Origin: Amphiura filiformis
Lineage: Eukaryota; Echinodermata; Ophiuroidea; Amphilepidida; Amphiuridae
NCBI RefSeq assembly: GCF_039555335.1
Contig: NC_092647.1
Coordinates: 11,684,313-11,748,312 of the forward strand
Direction of reading: 5' to 3'
Length of the DNA stretch: 64,000 bases
Shown here piece by piece: positions 45,333 through 57,200 of this stretch (position 1 is its first letter; each line of letters opens with the position of its first letter). The notes beneath the pieces were generated by a model, which was given only the letters and a program-made list of their open reading frames with translations, was not told the DNA's origin and ran no database searches. Made by a program: the position numbers and the translations under genes.

Positions 45333-45820
45333 GGCCAAAATCCAAAATGGCCGCAGCCACCATTTTGAAAATCTAAGTTTTGAACCAGAGCACCTATAAT
45401 CATGCACAAAGACACTTTTTCGGATATGTCGAGTACAAGGATTCCGATTCTGACATTAGTTTGACATTACGGCATCATTTTCACCCAGAAATCCAAGATG
45501 GTGGCCGGCACCATCTTGAAAAATTTAGTTTTGAACAAGAGGACCAAAAATCGTGTACAAAGACACTTTTTTGGATAAGTCGACCAAAAGAATTTCAAAT
45601 TTGACATTACTTTGACATTACGAACTCATATTTACCCAGAAATCCAAGATGGTGGCCGCCGGCGCCATCTTGAAAAATATAAGTTTTGAACCAGATTACC
45701 TAAAATCGTGTACAAAGACACTTTTCCCGGTAAGTCGACCTCAAGAAATCCGAATCTGACATTAATTTGACGTTACAAAATAATTTTTGCCCAGAAATCC
45801 AAGATGGCCCCCATTTGGTA
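45333..45820. repeat. 151-155 bp tandem repeat, three copies plus part
   Basis: Units start near 45333, 45484, 45635 and 45790 with CCAGAAATCCAAGATGG. They contain a small palindrome (CAAGATGGTGGCCGGCACCATCTTG-like), then TTTTGAAC, TGTACAAAGACACTTTT, GTCGA and TTGACATTA words. Confidence 0.9.
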
Positions 45821-45873
45821 GAGCGTAAATGTGATTTTTGAATGAGAGCAGAAGCATAAGTGTGTCATTTCCG

Positions 45874-46320
45874 CCTTATCTGGGGTTCTTGTCCCTTATA
45901 TGGGGTTTAAACTGCCTTATCTTGGGTTTACATCCCTTATCTAGGGATAAGGCGCCTTACCTGTGGTTTAGACGGCCTTATCATGGGTTTACGTTCCTTA
46001 CCTGTGGCTAAGATGCCTTAACCTTAGCATATCGCAGTCTAAACCCAGATAAGGCATCTAAACCCCAGATAATGCGCCGTAACCCCAGATAAGGGACGTA
46101 GACCGCCGACAAAGCAGTCCAAACCCCAAATAAGGCGCTTGAACCCTAAATGAGGAACATAAACCTAAGATAAGGCATCTAAACCCCACATAAGGTGCCT
46201 TAACTCTACATAAGGGTCGTTAACCCCAGATAAGGGTCGTAAACCTCAGATAAGACATCTAAACCCAAGATAAGGCGCCTTAACCCCAGATAAGAGACGT
46301 AAACTGAGATATGGCAGTCT
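45874..46320. repeat. Inverted array of ~20 bp units (AACCCCAGATAAGG)
   Basis: About eight units in the orientation CCTTATCTGGGGTT (45874-46030) are followed by about fourteen in the opposite orientation AACCCCAGATAAGG (46035-46320). The spacers vary among GCGCC, GACGT, GCATC and GCAGTC types. The whole is a long imperfect palindrome built of tandem repeats. Confidence 0.9.
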
Positions 46321-46334
46321 TAGTGTTTAAATGA

Positions 46335-46575
46335 CTTGTTATATAAAGGGGATAAAATGTTTTAATAACATTTTAATGCAAAACATACTTTGAAAAAATA
46401 TTTCGCACAAATATTTGCCCAAAATATATTTTACAATATCAAGTTGACAACATGTTTGTGTATAGTGCTTTTTCCCCAAATAAAACATTTTAAAATGTTT
46501 TCATGACCTTATATAACACGGTGTTATTGTTATTAAAACGTTATTAAACGTTTTCAATACATTTTTATGTTTGCC
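46335..46575. repeat. AACATTTTAATAACATT-type repeat
   Basis: Rich in AAAACATTTT, AATGTTTT and TTATATAAC words. The same blocks recur at 52455-52735 and 58040-58210 inside introns of the ABHD gene. A TGTTTGC(T/C)GG end in two of them suggests a MITE with CCCAGC-type ends. Confidence 0.6.
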
Positions 46576-47264
46576 GGTATAATGCCAATCCTGTGCTTAT
46601 AATGTGTACACTACCAGCTTCATCATCCACTTATCCATCATCCATTTATTACACTGAATAGCATCAAAAGCTGAATACCATTAAGTCTGACATGGTACTC
46701 ACAAAATATCAATCACTGGTTCTACTAGTACTGACAAACACATTTAAAAAGAATACTTAACTATACACTCAAGCCGCAACCAATGGCAACACCTTAGAAA
46801 GCACGGATCACACTGGCTCCAGACACTACATGCACGATATGGCATCATAGCAGGACTTGTTCTGACAAAACTAGTACCCTAATCAGCCTTATACGCCTAG
46901 ATTGACCATCATAGCCAGGATCAACCGGTCAGGTTTTTGAACAAGAGCATGTGCAATAATTAGGAGCCCAAATGGGAGATTTAAATTGGGGCTGGTTGGG
47001 AGGGATAGAAACTTTTGGCAAGGGTGACAATTTCCTGTTCGCAGCATAATTATATTAGAACATTTAAGGTTTGGCAATTTGGTTCGAGGCACAAGCCATT
47101 TTTGGCACAACCAGGCTGTATAGTGTCACTTTTTGGCACAGGGTTCGTAATTATTGCACAGCTCCTAATCAAGTCAGCTCAAGATCAAGCTAACAAAATC
47201 AGTGTGGGTTCAAATCGACACATCGAGTCGCTACACAATAATATATTAGAGTTGAAAACCTTAA
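46576..47264. other. Gene-free stretch
   Basis: No exon, RNA or repeat family supported. Confidence 0.4.
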
Positions 47265-47267
47265 CTA

Positions 47268-47479
47268 CCGTAAAACCTCGTCTAGAAGCATATAGTGTTT
47301 TTGATGAAAGCTACATTAATATGCCAATACAATTTACAATAATCATTGTTTGTATATGCTTGTATCATTACTTCATTTGCTCAAACTCCATAATGTTATA
47401 ATGTTGTTTATCGAGGGCATCTGGATTAATTTAGCTTTTATAAAAAACACTCTATATGCTTGTAGACGAGGTTTTACGG
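47268..47479. mobile_element. 212 bp MITE, 37 bp TIRs, TA duplication
   Basis: CCGTAAAACCTCGTCTAGAA and onward through GCATATAGTGTTTTT, with the complementary right end, flanked by TA at 47266-47267 and 47480-47481. Mariner-like target site. Partial relatives are at 16454-16624 and 20262-20284. Confidence 0.9.
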
Positions 47480-47481
47480 TA

Positions 47482-48278
47482 TTTGAGATAATATCCCTAA
47501 AGGCATATTAGATCCTATATAGTTGAACATTCAACTATACTCCGTATGCCTTCTTCGAGGCAGTGAAGTAAAATCTCTTACTGCGTTATTTCCTTCCTGA
47601 AAATGTATACTTTTATATACTTTTCATTATTACGTTAGAGATATAATGAAAAGGCATATGGACTATAACAATAAATCAACGTAATATATATCACACACAA
47701 ACTTTTTATAAAGCGTATAAAGTTGTATAAATAATTAAGAAAGACAACTATTACAATTGCGCTATAAGCATAGGGCTCGCTTCCCATTACCATGTATCAA
47801 TAAGCATCTTGCAGAATTATACATGTATTTGCATTTTTATATCCGATATATAGGTATAAAATGATCCGTTTCCACCCAACTGGGAATATGGCAACATTTT
47901 ACTTTTTGAGATTTGCTTTTCAAGCTAGGGTGTACGTGTTTTGATATTACTACGCACAAAAAGTAGCCATACACTTTTTTAAAAAGAAGCAATTTCTCAA
48001 TTTCTTAAAGACACATAGATCCAATATCTCAAAGCGTGGGTAGTGGCCAGGCTTCCTAAGATAACTAAAGACTAGCCCTACCAATGTGGATCTATGTATG
48101 GTGAAATTGTTAGCACTGGTCTATAGGACTCATTGAGATAAGCCTGGTGGCTTAGGAAGCCTGACCACTAGCTATATTTCGAGAAACTGGCCCTTAAACT
48201 ATTACATAATCCAGCTCCAGTGACACCTCAATAATTTGCCTGGACCTGCATTGAAAATATGTAATTAGCAATAAAAGA
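47482..48278. other. Gene-free stretch with one repeat
   Basis: 48010-48195 contains AGGCTTCCTAAG words facing each other and a TTTCTCGA flank, related to 26970-27265. The rest is unremarkable. Confidence 0.4.
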
Positions 48279-48284
48279 TATTAA

Positions 48285-48949
48285 GGGATCCAAAATGAGC
48301 GTTTATTGTGTTTCGACAGTATTTTTTGTGGGACATGAGAGCACCTCAGACCTATCGAATTGCATTCTGAATACGAAGCATGTCTTTCTGATATCAAATA
48401 ATTTTCAGTTTTTAAAATCACAATATAATACAAATTTTATGACAAATTATAAAAATTTGATATTTTTCAAATTTTTGATATATAACAGTCCTCGAAGTAA
48501 ATTATATAAATCTAATGATATATTCTTAAAGTGTATGTAGCAGGGAGGAAAAGCCGACGGTCAATTGAAAATTTTGACCTTTCATATTGAAGATATGGAT
48601 TTTTTCCCAAAAAGACCTTATTTTTTTTTGGTGTTTTGGGAAAAAAATCCATATCTTCAATACGAAAGGTCAAAATTTTCAATTGATCGTCGGCTTTTCA
48701 TCTCACCTACATACACTTTAAGTATAAATCATCAGATTTATAAAGTTTACTTCAAGTACTGTTAAATATCAAAAATATCGATTTTTAATGATTTGCCATA
48801 AAATGTGTATTAATTTAAATTGCGAATTTCAAAAATCAAAATTATTTGATATCAGAATGACATTCTTCGTATTCAGAATGCAATTCGATATGTCTGATGT
48901 GCTCTAATGTCCCAAAATAAATACTGTCCAAACGTTCATACCCCAGCCC
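48285..48949. mobile_element. 665 bp near-complete palindrome flanked by TTAA
   Basis: TTAA at 48281-48284 and 48950-48953. The two arms of about 330 bp are reverse complements with modest divergence: the ends are GGG(A/C)T, then GACAGTATTT, GGGACAT and GAATTGCATTCTGAATACGA, in to GATCAATTGAAAATTTTGA and a TTTTTTCCC-bounded loop near 48620. A truncated copy lies at 29923-30356. The TTAA target is piggyBac-like; there is no coding capacity. Confidence 0.92.
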
Positions 48950-48954
48950 TTAAT

Positions 48955-50385
48955 GGAGAATATTGTTAACAATCAAGAAAGTTTTGTGTTCCAGGTTTTT
49001 TGGGAACGGATCATAAAATGTACTATTAGTATTAGTGCTAAATACATAACTTGCAAATGTATTATACAAATACGTTTTAAAGTACAATGTTCATAATAGC
49101 TTCATATCTATTCATATCATCATGTCTATAGGATAAAGCTTTTGAAGTCTTAAAAATAGAAACGATTATCTTAAGGCAACTATATGCTACTAACAAGCAC
49201 CAAAACTTGACATACATAAATTATTATCACTATTAGTTACCTATCAAGCGGTATGGATTGGTGATCTGAGACCATACGGCAATAGGTGACATAGTAATCT
49301 GAGGAACCACATACCAGAAGCGGACATAGGAAGCAGCTGGAAGCTTCCTATTCAGTGTGTGTTAGAGATCTTTAATATTATCACCACGATTACTTCCTAA
49401 ATTGTGTCTCCCCTTTATCATCCTTTTCTTGTGCGGCATGCATAATAAATTAATGGATATTGCTTACAATTGCAATGCTGACATCTTATCCATATCATTG
49501 CATATAAGTACAAAATAGTTTATAAAACTTGCTTTTTCACGTATTAGAAAATACTCTTGAATGTGATTATGAACCTTGCTAAATAAAAAAACACATTGAT
49601 GATATAATAAATATTATTGTTTTGTAAGATTCTTTGACCCATTTTCCCTCTTTTTCACCTTTTTTCACCTTAATTTTTGAGTCTGCCTATTTTACCACAA
49701 AACACTTATGTGGTCCACATGTCTGCCCTCCCACATACTCTTAAAAAAAAACGGTTCTAAGTTGTTTGAGCTGCCCTGTATGTGGATCCTTACATGGTTC
49801 TACACAGAGTAAGAACCATTTTAGCAAGAAAAGGGTTCTGGAAAGGTCAGAAAGAACCATTTCAGACCTGAAAATTGATCTGGAAAGGCCAGAATTAACC
49901 ATTATTGGTTCTTTAAATTTTCAAGAACCCTTCTCTCTTAAGGATTCCACATACAAGACAGCCAAGAACCCATTTTCTAAGAGTTTCCAAAAGCAGAATA
50001 TGCTTTGCTTATTACTAACATATATACACTGCATTTGACTTTGGAATTAGACGATTCATTTTATTTGCCTCCCAATCAAAGTGCAGAATCTGCTATGTTA
50101 CTTGTGAATCATGTTGATTTTCATAAGCAGTAAAAAACAACGAAGTATAGTATCACTTTGTAATTTTGATCCCAGACACTGCATGTTTAAGCCAGATTTA
50201 AGCCACTGCATCCATCCTTCTATGGTATATATTTCTTAGACGAACAACATGTAAACTAGTAGATAAAAGTGGTTTTCCAAGTAAAGTGTTGGATGCGTGC
50301 CGTTAGACCAATAGGCCTATAAATAAACTAAAGCAACCTTGTCTTCTAAATGTAAACTAGTAAATCGTTGGGAAATATATTTTGT
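48955..50385. other. Gene-free stretch with a GGTTCT/AGAACC repeat
   Basis: 49738-49975 carries repeated AAGAACC/GGTTCT words between CCACATACTCTTAA- and TTAAGGATTCCACATAC-like ends, resembling a small MITE. Otherwise nothing. Confidence 0.4.
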
Positions 50386-50387
50386 GT

Positions 50388-50592
50388 ACCTTCAATGGAT
50401 CTCTTTTTCTTTTGTTTTATTAAACAGTCTATGTATGAGAATGGGATGCTCTCCCCGAAAGCCATCATTCAACGGCCGGCATGCCAAACATTGAGCAGTT
50501 CAAGGGAGCCATCAGCAGAGAGTAAGACTATGACAGTTTTTACTTGCACCAACCCAGCACCTGTAAATGAGTACATCTACAGCTACAAATAA
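50388..50592 (+). CDS. Possible orphan terminal exon
   Basis: After a pyrimidine tract and an AACAG acceptor-like site at about 50427, a frame reads SMYENGMLSPKAIIQ, then CQTLSSSREPSAESK and VNEYIYSYK, to a TAA at 50592. Its G+C is higher than the flanks. I recognise no family and no upstream partner is certain, so this may be chance. Confidence 0.2.
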
Positions 50593-50709
50593 TCCACTGT
50601 TTTAAGTGCAGTGTTTACAACAGTGGAAAAAGTCCTCATCCAGATGCTGAACAGGCTTATTTTGTGAGTAGCAGCATAGAAGTAGAATTTGAGTTGTTTT
50701 TATATTGGA

Positions 50710-51005
50710 ACCATAGTAATATACATGTTATACATAATGGATAGTTAATTTTGTTTGTTTGCTTTTTGGCCTTAAGAATGAGTTGTTTTAAACTTACAGT
50801 TACCTGTACCGTAATGCAGTGCTATGCTTTCCTTTCTTTTTCTCTTTTGTTTTTATAGTCAAAGCACACTGTTTATGTTCTTTTTGATAATCAAAAACAG
50901 AAACATAGTAATACATGATATACACAATAGATAGTTTTGTTTGTTTTTTGGCCTTAAGAATGAGTTGTTTAAAACTTACAGTTACCTGTACCGTAATGCA
51001 GTGCT
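50710..51005. repeat. Tandem duplication in the ABHD 3' flank
   Basis: Two copies (about 50710-50824 and 50902-51005) share CCTTAAGAATGAGTTGTTT and end TTACAGTTACCTGTACCGTA, then ATGCAGTGCT. On the minus strand this lies just after the stop codon of the hydrolase gene, so it is likely in its 3' UTR. Confidence 0.85.
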
Positions 51006-51026
51006 TTAACAGCGTACTCGTAATAA

Positions 51027-51238
51027 TTAATGAAAATTGGGACAACTTTTACTTTTCACCAAGGATCCTCTGAGCTCATCTCCATGCTTAAAGATTGCAT
51101 CGATATATTGCGTGAAGACCTTGTGAATGTAGCCTCCTCCTCTTGGTATAAGTCCTTCAAGGAACCCTGCGTGTCCACCATAACGTGTTGCCACCAGTAA
51201 AATGTTGTCTTGTTGCTTCATTTCTTCCACTGGAATGC
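51027..51238 (-). CDS. ABHD1/ABHD3: ABHD exon 9 (catalytic His, stop)
   Basis: Acceptor TTTCAG. Encodes IPVEEMKQQDNILLVATRY, GGHAGFLEG with the catalytic His, FTQYIDAIFKHG and a short tail to TAA at 51029-51027. Confidence 0.95.
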
Positions 51239-54200
51239 CTGAAATAAATGTTTGTTTAATTTGCTGTTACAAAATTGTTATTACGTCAGGGCTGATGTTT
51301 TTTTTTCCAAAGCATTATGAGGGTTCGACTAATAGTAATACGTAAATTTATAAGGTTGTGTAAGCTTTGACAGAAGTAAAAACAAAACTGGCAATCTTCT
51401 CTATTAATATACAGCTATAGAGATGACATTGACTTCATTAATTGGTTAATGTCAAGCCCTGTACAGAAGCCATATTAGAGTAGATAGCAGAGATTTCTTC
51501 TATGATTCTTCAAAATGCCTTGATAATAAAGGAACATCCATAATAGACATATTCATTAGGCCTATATATCACAAAACACAGGTTGATATACATGATCATG
51601 CCATTCAGTTCTTACGAATTCTTATATATTTCTTACTAAGTGCATGACATCATCATCATCATGCACTCCTAAACCACACTTCATACTCTTCTGTGTATAT
51701 GATTAAACAGTAAATTGGCCATCTAACAGAAACGAGGAAGATCCGGAAATTGACAAAAATGATAATATTATTAAAATATATTTACAAAAATAATTCAGAC
51801 ACAAACAAAACAAAACCAGAATACAAACAAACAAACAAACAAACAAGAGAAATATATACACACACAAAAATACAATAAAAACCAGGAGCTTACTTGATAA
51901 TGGAGCAAACGGATCATCAGCTGCACTCATAAATAACGTAGGCACCTGTATTTTGTGCATTTTACCTGCAAGATTGGCCTCTTCATAATAACTCTCGCAG
52001 TCACGATATCCAAACATGGGCACAGTGAGTCGCGTGTGGAACTGACGAATAGTTTGTGACTGGAATACAAAAGTATAAAGATTGTAAGCACAGTACAAAA
52101 GATTCAACAACTGAAAAAAATAAGTAGAAGGAAACATGACATATGGAGTACCAATTAAATAAACACATTCTTTGTTGACTTATTGTGAAGAATATACCAT
52201 GTTGGATATTTCCAATGTGGAAATTTCTACATGATTTATTTAAACATCAGTTTTTTTCTGAAAAAAAAATACAAAAATTGTTTTATACAACATCCAACTC
52301 ATTACTACAGGGTATCCAAAAAATCTTAACACTAGAATGGAGAATATTTTTGGACAACCTTGAGGTCAACTTCTGAGCCATAAAGGTTATTGAATGGTGC
52401 CATTGGATTCTAGACCACTTTGGTTCATTCTCGTATAACGTTGATCGCCTCATCGTATTGTATAAAGGGTGTTTAACATTTTAATAACATTCAGAATTTT
52501 TTTATCAAAAATGTATGCAAAACCATCTAACATAATGTTATTAAATGTTGCCAAAATATTTTGCAAAAATGTTTCACAAAATATATTTCACAATAACATT
52601 TCCGGAAAAGTTATTTTCTTGACCTTTATATAACCCAACATTTAAATGTTATTAAAACGTTTTCACTAGACCCACAACGCATTTATAACACATTCATAAC
52701 GTTTCACAAACATACTATAGTGTGTTTGCTGGGATTTACACATAATTTCCACATTTATATCAAATTATTTTTAATGTATTGTTGACTGTTGAAATTTGTT
52801 ACCTTTAAAATATGATTGACATCCAGATTGACTTTGCTTTGTTGGATCATTGGAAGATTTCTGGAGAGAGTGAATGAAAAAGAACCATGTTATCATAATG
52901 GTATATACTAGTCGCACACACTTTTTTTTGTGAAAATTTTAAGTCAAACAAACATTCATAAGTACTTCAGTTTCATCTATAAATAGCTGATATATCTCCT
53001 GGCAGCCTTATTTACAACCAACACATGGCATAAAATTCCTAAATTACGGTATTTACATAATGAATATCACATGTATGAAGTAAATTGTACATGACTGTAT
53101 ACTTTATTTTTCAATTCATGACCCGATAACCTTTGGCCTTATGTTTAAATACCATTGTTTAATACTAATAGAAGTTGTTTGAGTTGATTCAGATAAAGCA
53201 GGATCTGTGGATAAAGGTAGTAATCAATCTTCCCCGCCTGTCTCGACTAACAAAAAGAGAACAATACCACCACAGGCATTCCTGATTTAATGCTTTTTTA
53301 TTTACATTTTAAAACCAATGCCTGAAAAGCAAAAGCATTATTAGGTTTTATGAATATCCAACTGCTGGTTTTTTTTAATTAAGATTTCTCAACTTTGCAC
53401 TTTTTTGGCTTGAGTGAATTACATGTTTCCATAGCAACTGCATTCTTCATTATTTGCATGCACTATTAACTAAGATATTTATACATAGGCTTACTTAACA
53501 ATACTATGTCAAACTTACTGTTTAACAATTCTATTCACCATATCACTCGTTAACGTATTATTGAATAGTACTATATTTGGAAATGATTCAAGTGACTTGG
53601 TAGACTGCACCATTTCGTAGAGAACAGACACGATCATTGCCCCATTCAAGAAACACTCGTCGCCATAGTTACACAAGTAGTGAAATAAGTTGATTCTATA
53701 GTTGGAGGAAAGTAAAACATGATTGAAATCAGATATGAGACATAAAAATGAAACCTGTATTATACCAAAACTTTTCAACAAACAAAAACATGAAAATAAA
53801 GCCACAAAAGTGATAGTAAAAATAATCATGGGTGCATTGTAATGTTCCAAATTTTATTACATGATCACTTCCGTGTTGATATAGATATGGTTTACCTTTA
53901 CTCAGGGTTGATGATTTTTTTCATTTAAAAAAAAATCAAAAAAATCAGATTTTTTAATATTTAAATCAGATTTTGTTTATTTAAATAGATTTTTTAAAAT
54001 TCTTTTAAATTCCAAGAACTGCTATACCCCATAATAAATTCAAAAAAGACCAGTGGAATGCTAGACATACATTGTATGCGCAATAGTATCAGGTATTTAC
54101 AAAAGTTCAAAACATGTTTTTACATGTGAAAATTTCAAAGAAAAAAATTGGCAAAAAAAAAAAAAAAAGTAAAATAATCGATCGTAACAAAACATATATA

Positions 54201-57200
54201 AGGGGTTATAGTGTTAATATAGGCCTACTCTTACACTTGGAAAACAAGAATATTCCAGGGATAGGAGATAGCCCCGGCGATAGCAGAAAGAAGCACATCA
54301 TCACTTACCCGCCAGCGGAAGCACCTGCAGCCATGACCGGCGCACGTGGGTGTTTTCTTTTGATATGGAGAATTACGGTACGCATATCATCAGTGTTGGT
54401 CACGGCAAATGTTCTTGGAGTCTGAAGGAGGAAAATGACCATAATTCAATAAATTCATAATCATTTCTTTAATCATTATTAATCAACATCATCGTGGATC
54501 ATCTCCTCCTCTTTCTCCTCTTCTCTTCCTTCAAATTCACCTCCTCTTTCTTATTTGCTATTTGCTTCTCCTTCTCTATACTTTATTGATCTTTCTTCTT
54601 CTTCTTGTCCTTCTTTTCCGCGGTATTTACAAAGTATAATAGTATGAATGTAAAAACTTATACGATATTCCTATTAATATTACTTACCCTTAGTGTTGCC
54701 CCACCAAGACCTCTATTGTTAAAGACGACTGCTTTATAGCCAAGCGTCAGGACACTTTGGACCATTTCCTTTGCGTATCCTTCTGCACTGGAGCCTGGAA
54801 GAAACAAGAATTCAAAGAAAGATTTTCCAACACATTTGTCAAAATGCATCAGGACTATTCTCGTTATCTGAACTAACACTATGATGATGAACATTGGAGT
54901 GGAGGTCACATTTCCTTGTTTCTCCATAAGTAAGCACTCTCACATTGTTTCTTGATAACTTTGAAGGAACTAAAATGTCTGTGCATTTTTGAAGCAATCA
55001 TAAATGTGCTGGTCAACATGCTTTAACCATATGCCTAAAAGTAGAATATAAGTATTATTATATACTGTACTTCTTACAGCACACTGAAGATATTTAATTT
55101 GAGGATTGAGTTATTTCTAACATTTTTTTTAAATTTTTATTTTAATAAGCATATGCATATGATCAAATTGACCAAAGTATGTTAATTGTAGGGCTTTAAT
55201 TATAAGACAACATAAATTTGTATACAGTTACCTGATATTCCTGGAATTAAAATTACAATTGGTCGCTCATCTTCGCTATTTAATCTGTCAGTACTAGTTG
55301 TGTTATCATATGGATCATCTACCCAATCCAGACATATTTCACCGTCATCGGGGGTCATAACCAACTCTCTATCAATAAAAGTTCATAAGATATATTAATT
55401 TTAATCATTTCAGACTGTAACGATACAATGACAAAAGTGAGTTAAGGTTGGTCTTAACCCTGGAATTATGGAAACTTTGGGGCCTTATAACTGCCTAATT
55501 GTTGGTCTAATATAAAGTATACATATTTAGAATGGCTTGATGATTCATCTGCGAGGTAAAAATTTGGGGAAAAATTTCCCTTTTTTTGGCCCAAATTTTG
55601 ATATATAGTTCATCTTTTTGTAATTTCTTTCAAAAATGTAGGTCTTTTAGGGTGAACAAATTCCTTTTATAGTAGAATGTTACTACTTTTGATTCCAGAA
55701 AAAATACAGCACCGTACTCATTTTGGTATTTAAATTTATTTATTTATTTATTATTTATTAAAACCATATTTATACAGGGTTACCCTTCAGATAAATCTGC
55801 TATTACAGGGGCCCTGTAATATTAAAATTTTAAAATATTAAAATATTAAAAATTATTGTCCACTTTTGTCAGATAAAACCTAGCTCAATCTTAATCCTTT
55901 CAACTTTTTATATTTGGCTAATTTTGGGAAATATTTCTTTTATATTTTTGTATGCTGTGACAATTAAGCCTAAGACTTGTCCAAAGTCTAATAGCAGTCT
56001 ATGCACTCTAATTTTCTATTTTATTTTGTAACCAACTATATTACATAAACTACATGTAGTATGATTAAGAGTAGTCATTAACAGTAATAAAATAACATTA
56101 TACTAACGATTCTGAATGCTTAGACTTGTGTCAAGTCGTTTAGGGAATTAGGGAAAATGACTGCATTTGTAAGATGTGCACAATTGCATGTTTTTGGCCA
56201 TTTTCTGAAAAAATTCCAAAATTTAACGTTTTACCAGTTAGTTTCAAGCAAAGGATTTAGGTTTGGGCTATATGTAAATTTCACTTCAGGATAATATTTT
56301 TTAAATCCCAACAAACTACTGCTGTTTTTATCATATGTCTCCAGGCTTATGTCTGGAATTGCATTGACTAATATGACAGCACGCGTAATATAATGAAATT
56401 GATCATTCACAAAAATAACTATCTGCCATGGTTGATTTGATAAATGATATGGAGAAAATAATATTTTACTGATATTCATGAAAACTGAGGTTTAATATTT
56501 GACTCTTGTAACACATTACACATGCTGTGTAAAAACAGGTGACAATTAATTGATATATTGGATTTTAAAAATATTTACACTAATTAATCATTTTATTCAA
56601 TTAAATTGTGAAAATTAGCGACACATGTGTATATTATATATACATAAATTGTTTGTGTGCACTTGATGTCGGTTTTAAATCAATTCTCATCGAGCGTAAA
56701 ATCTATAAAGCAGTAAGATAGTAATTTGGCTTGTATTCAAATGGTAGGGTCATTGATTTTTGGCCATGCATTTATAATTATCATTACCTTCTATTCTAAT
56801 CTACTAATGGTATTTCTGTCTTCTTCTTTTGCTTCTATTTTCTGGAATGCATGGTTATTCATGCATATATTGCCACATTATATTACACATTGACATAGTG
56901 ACATTTACATGTGGGGTCAATCTCTTATGAATTTGGCTGTTCCAGTTGCAATACACCCTCTATGGAAAACATGACTATTTTCAATATTCCACACAGGGTG
57001 TGTAGGTTTCATATGGAGTCAACCATTCAGGTAATCTCACTTGAATTTCACACTCCCTGTATGAAAGATCAAGGTCATGTCTTCCACAGGGGGTGTATAG
57101 ATTTCAACTGGAATTTCAGGATTGAGCCAATTTTGAAAAAGTGATCCACTGAATAAGTAAAAAAAATTATTATTTTTCTTGAAAAAAGGTCACTTAAATG

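Noticed and set aside
45380..45604. Plus-strand coding frame
   Set aside because: It lies across units of the 151 bp tandem repeat and is not conserved between units.
47015..47401. 128-residue protein
   Set aside because: Its second half is inside a MITE and the first half has no motif.
48295..48765. Two proteins in the palindrome
   Set aside because: Both are readings of the inverted-repeat arms of a non-coding element.
54114..54425. Plus-strand 103-residue protein
   Set aside because: It overlaps ABHD exon 5 antisense and has an A-rich low-complexity start.
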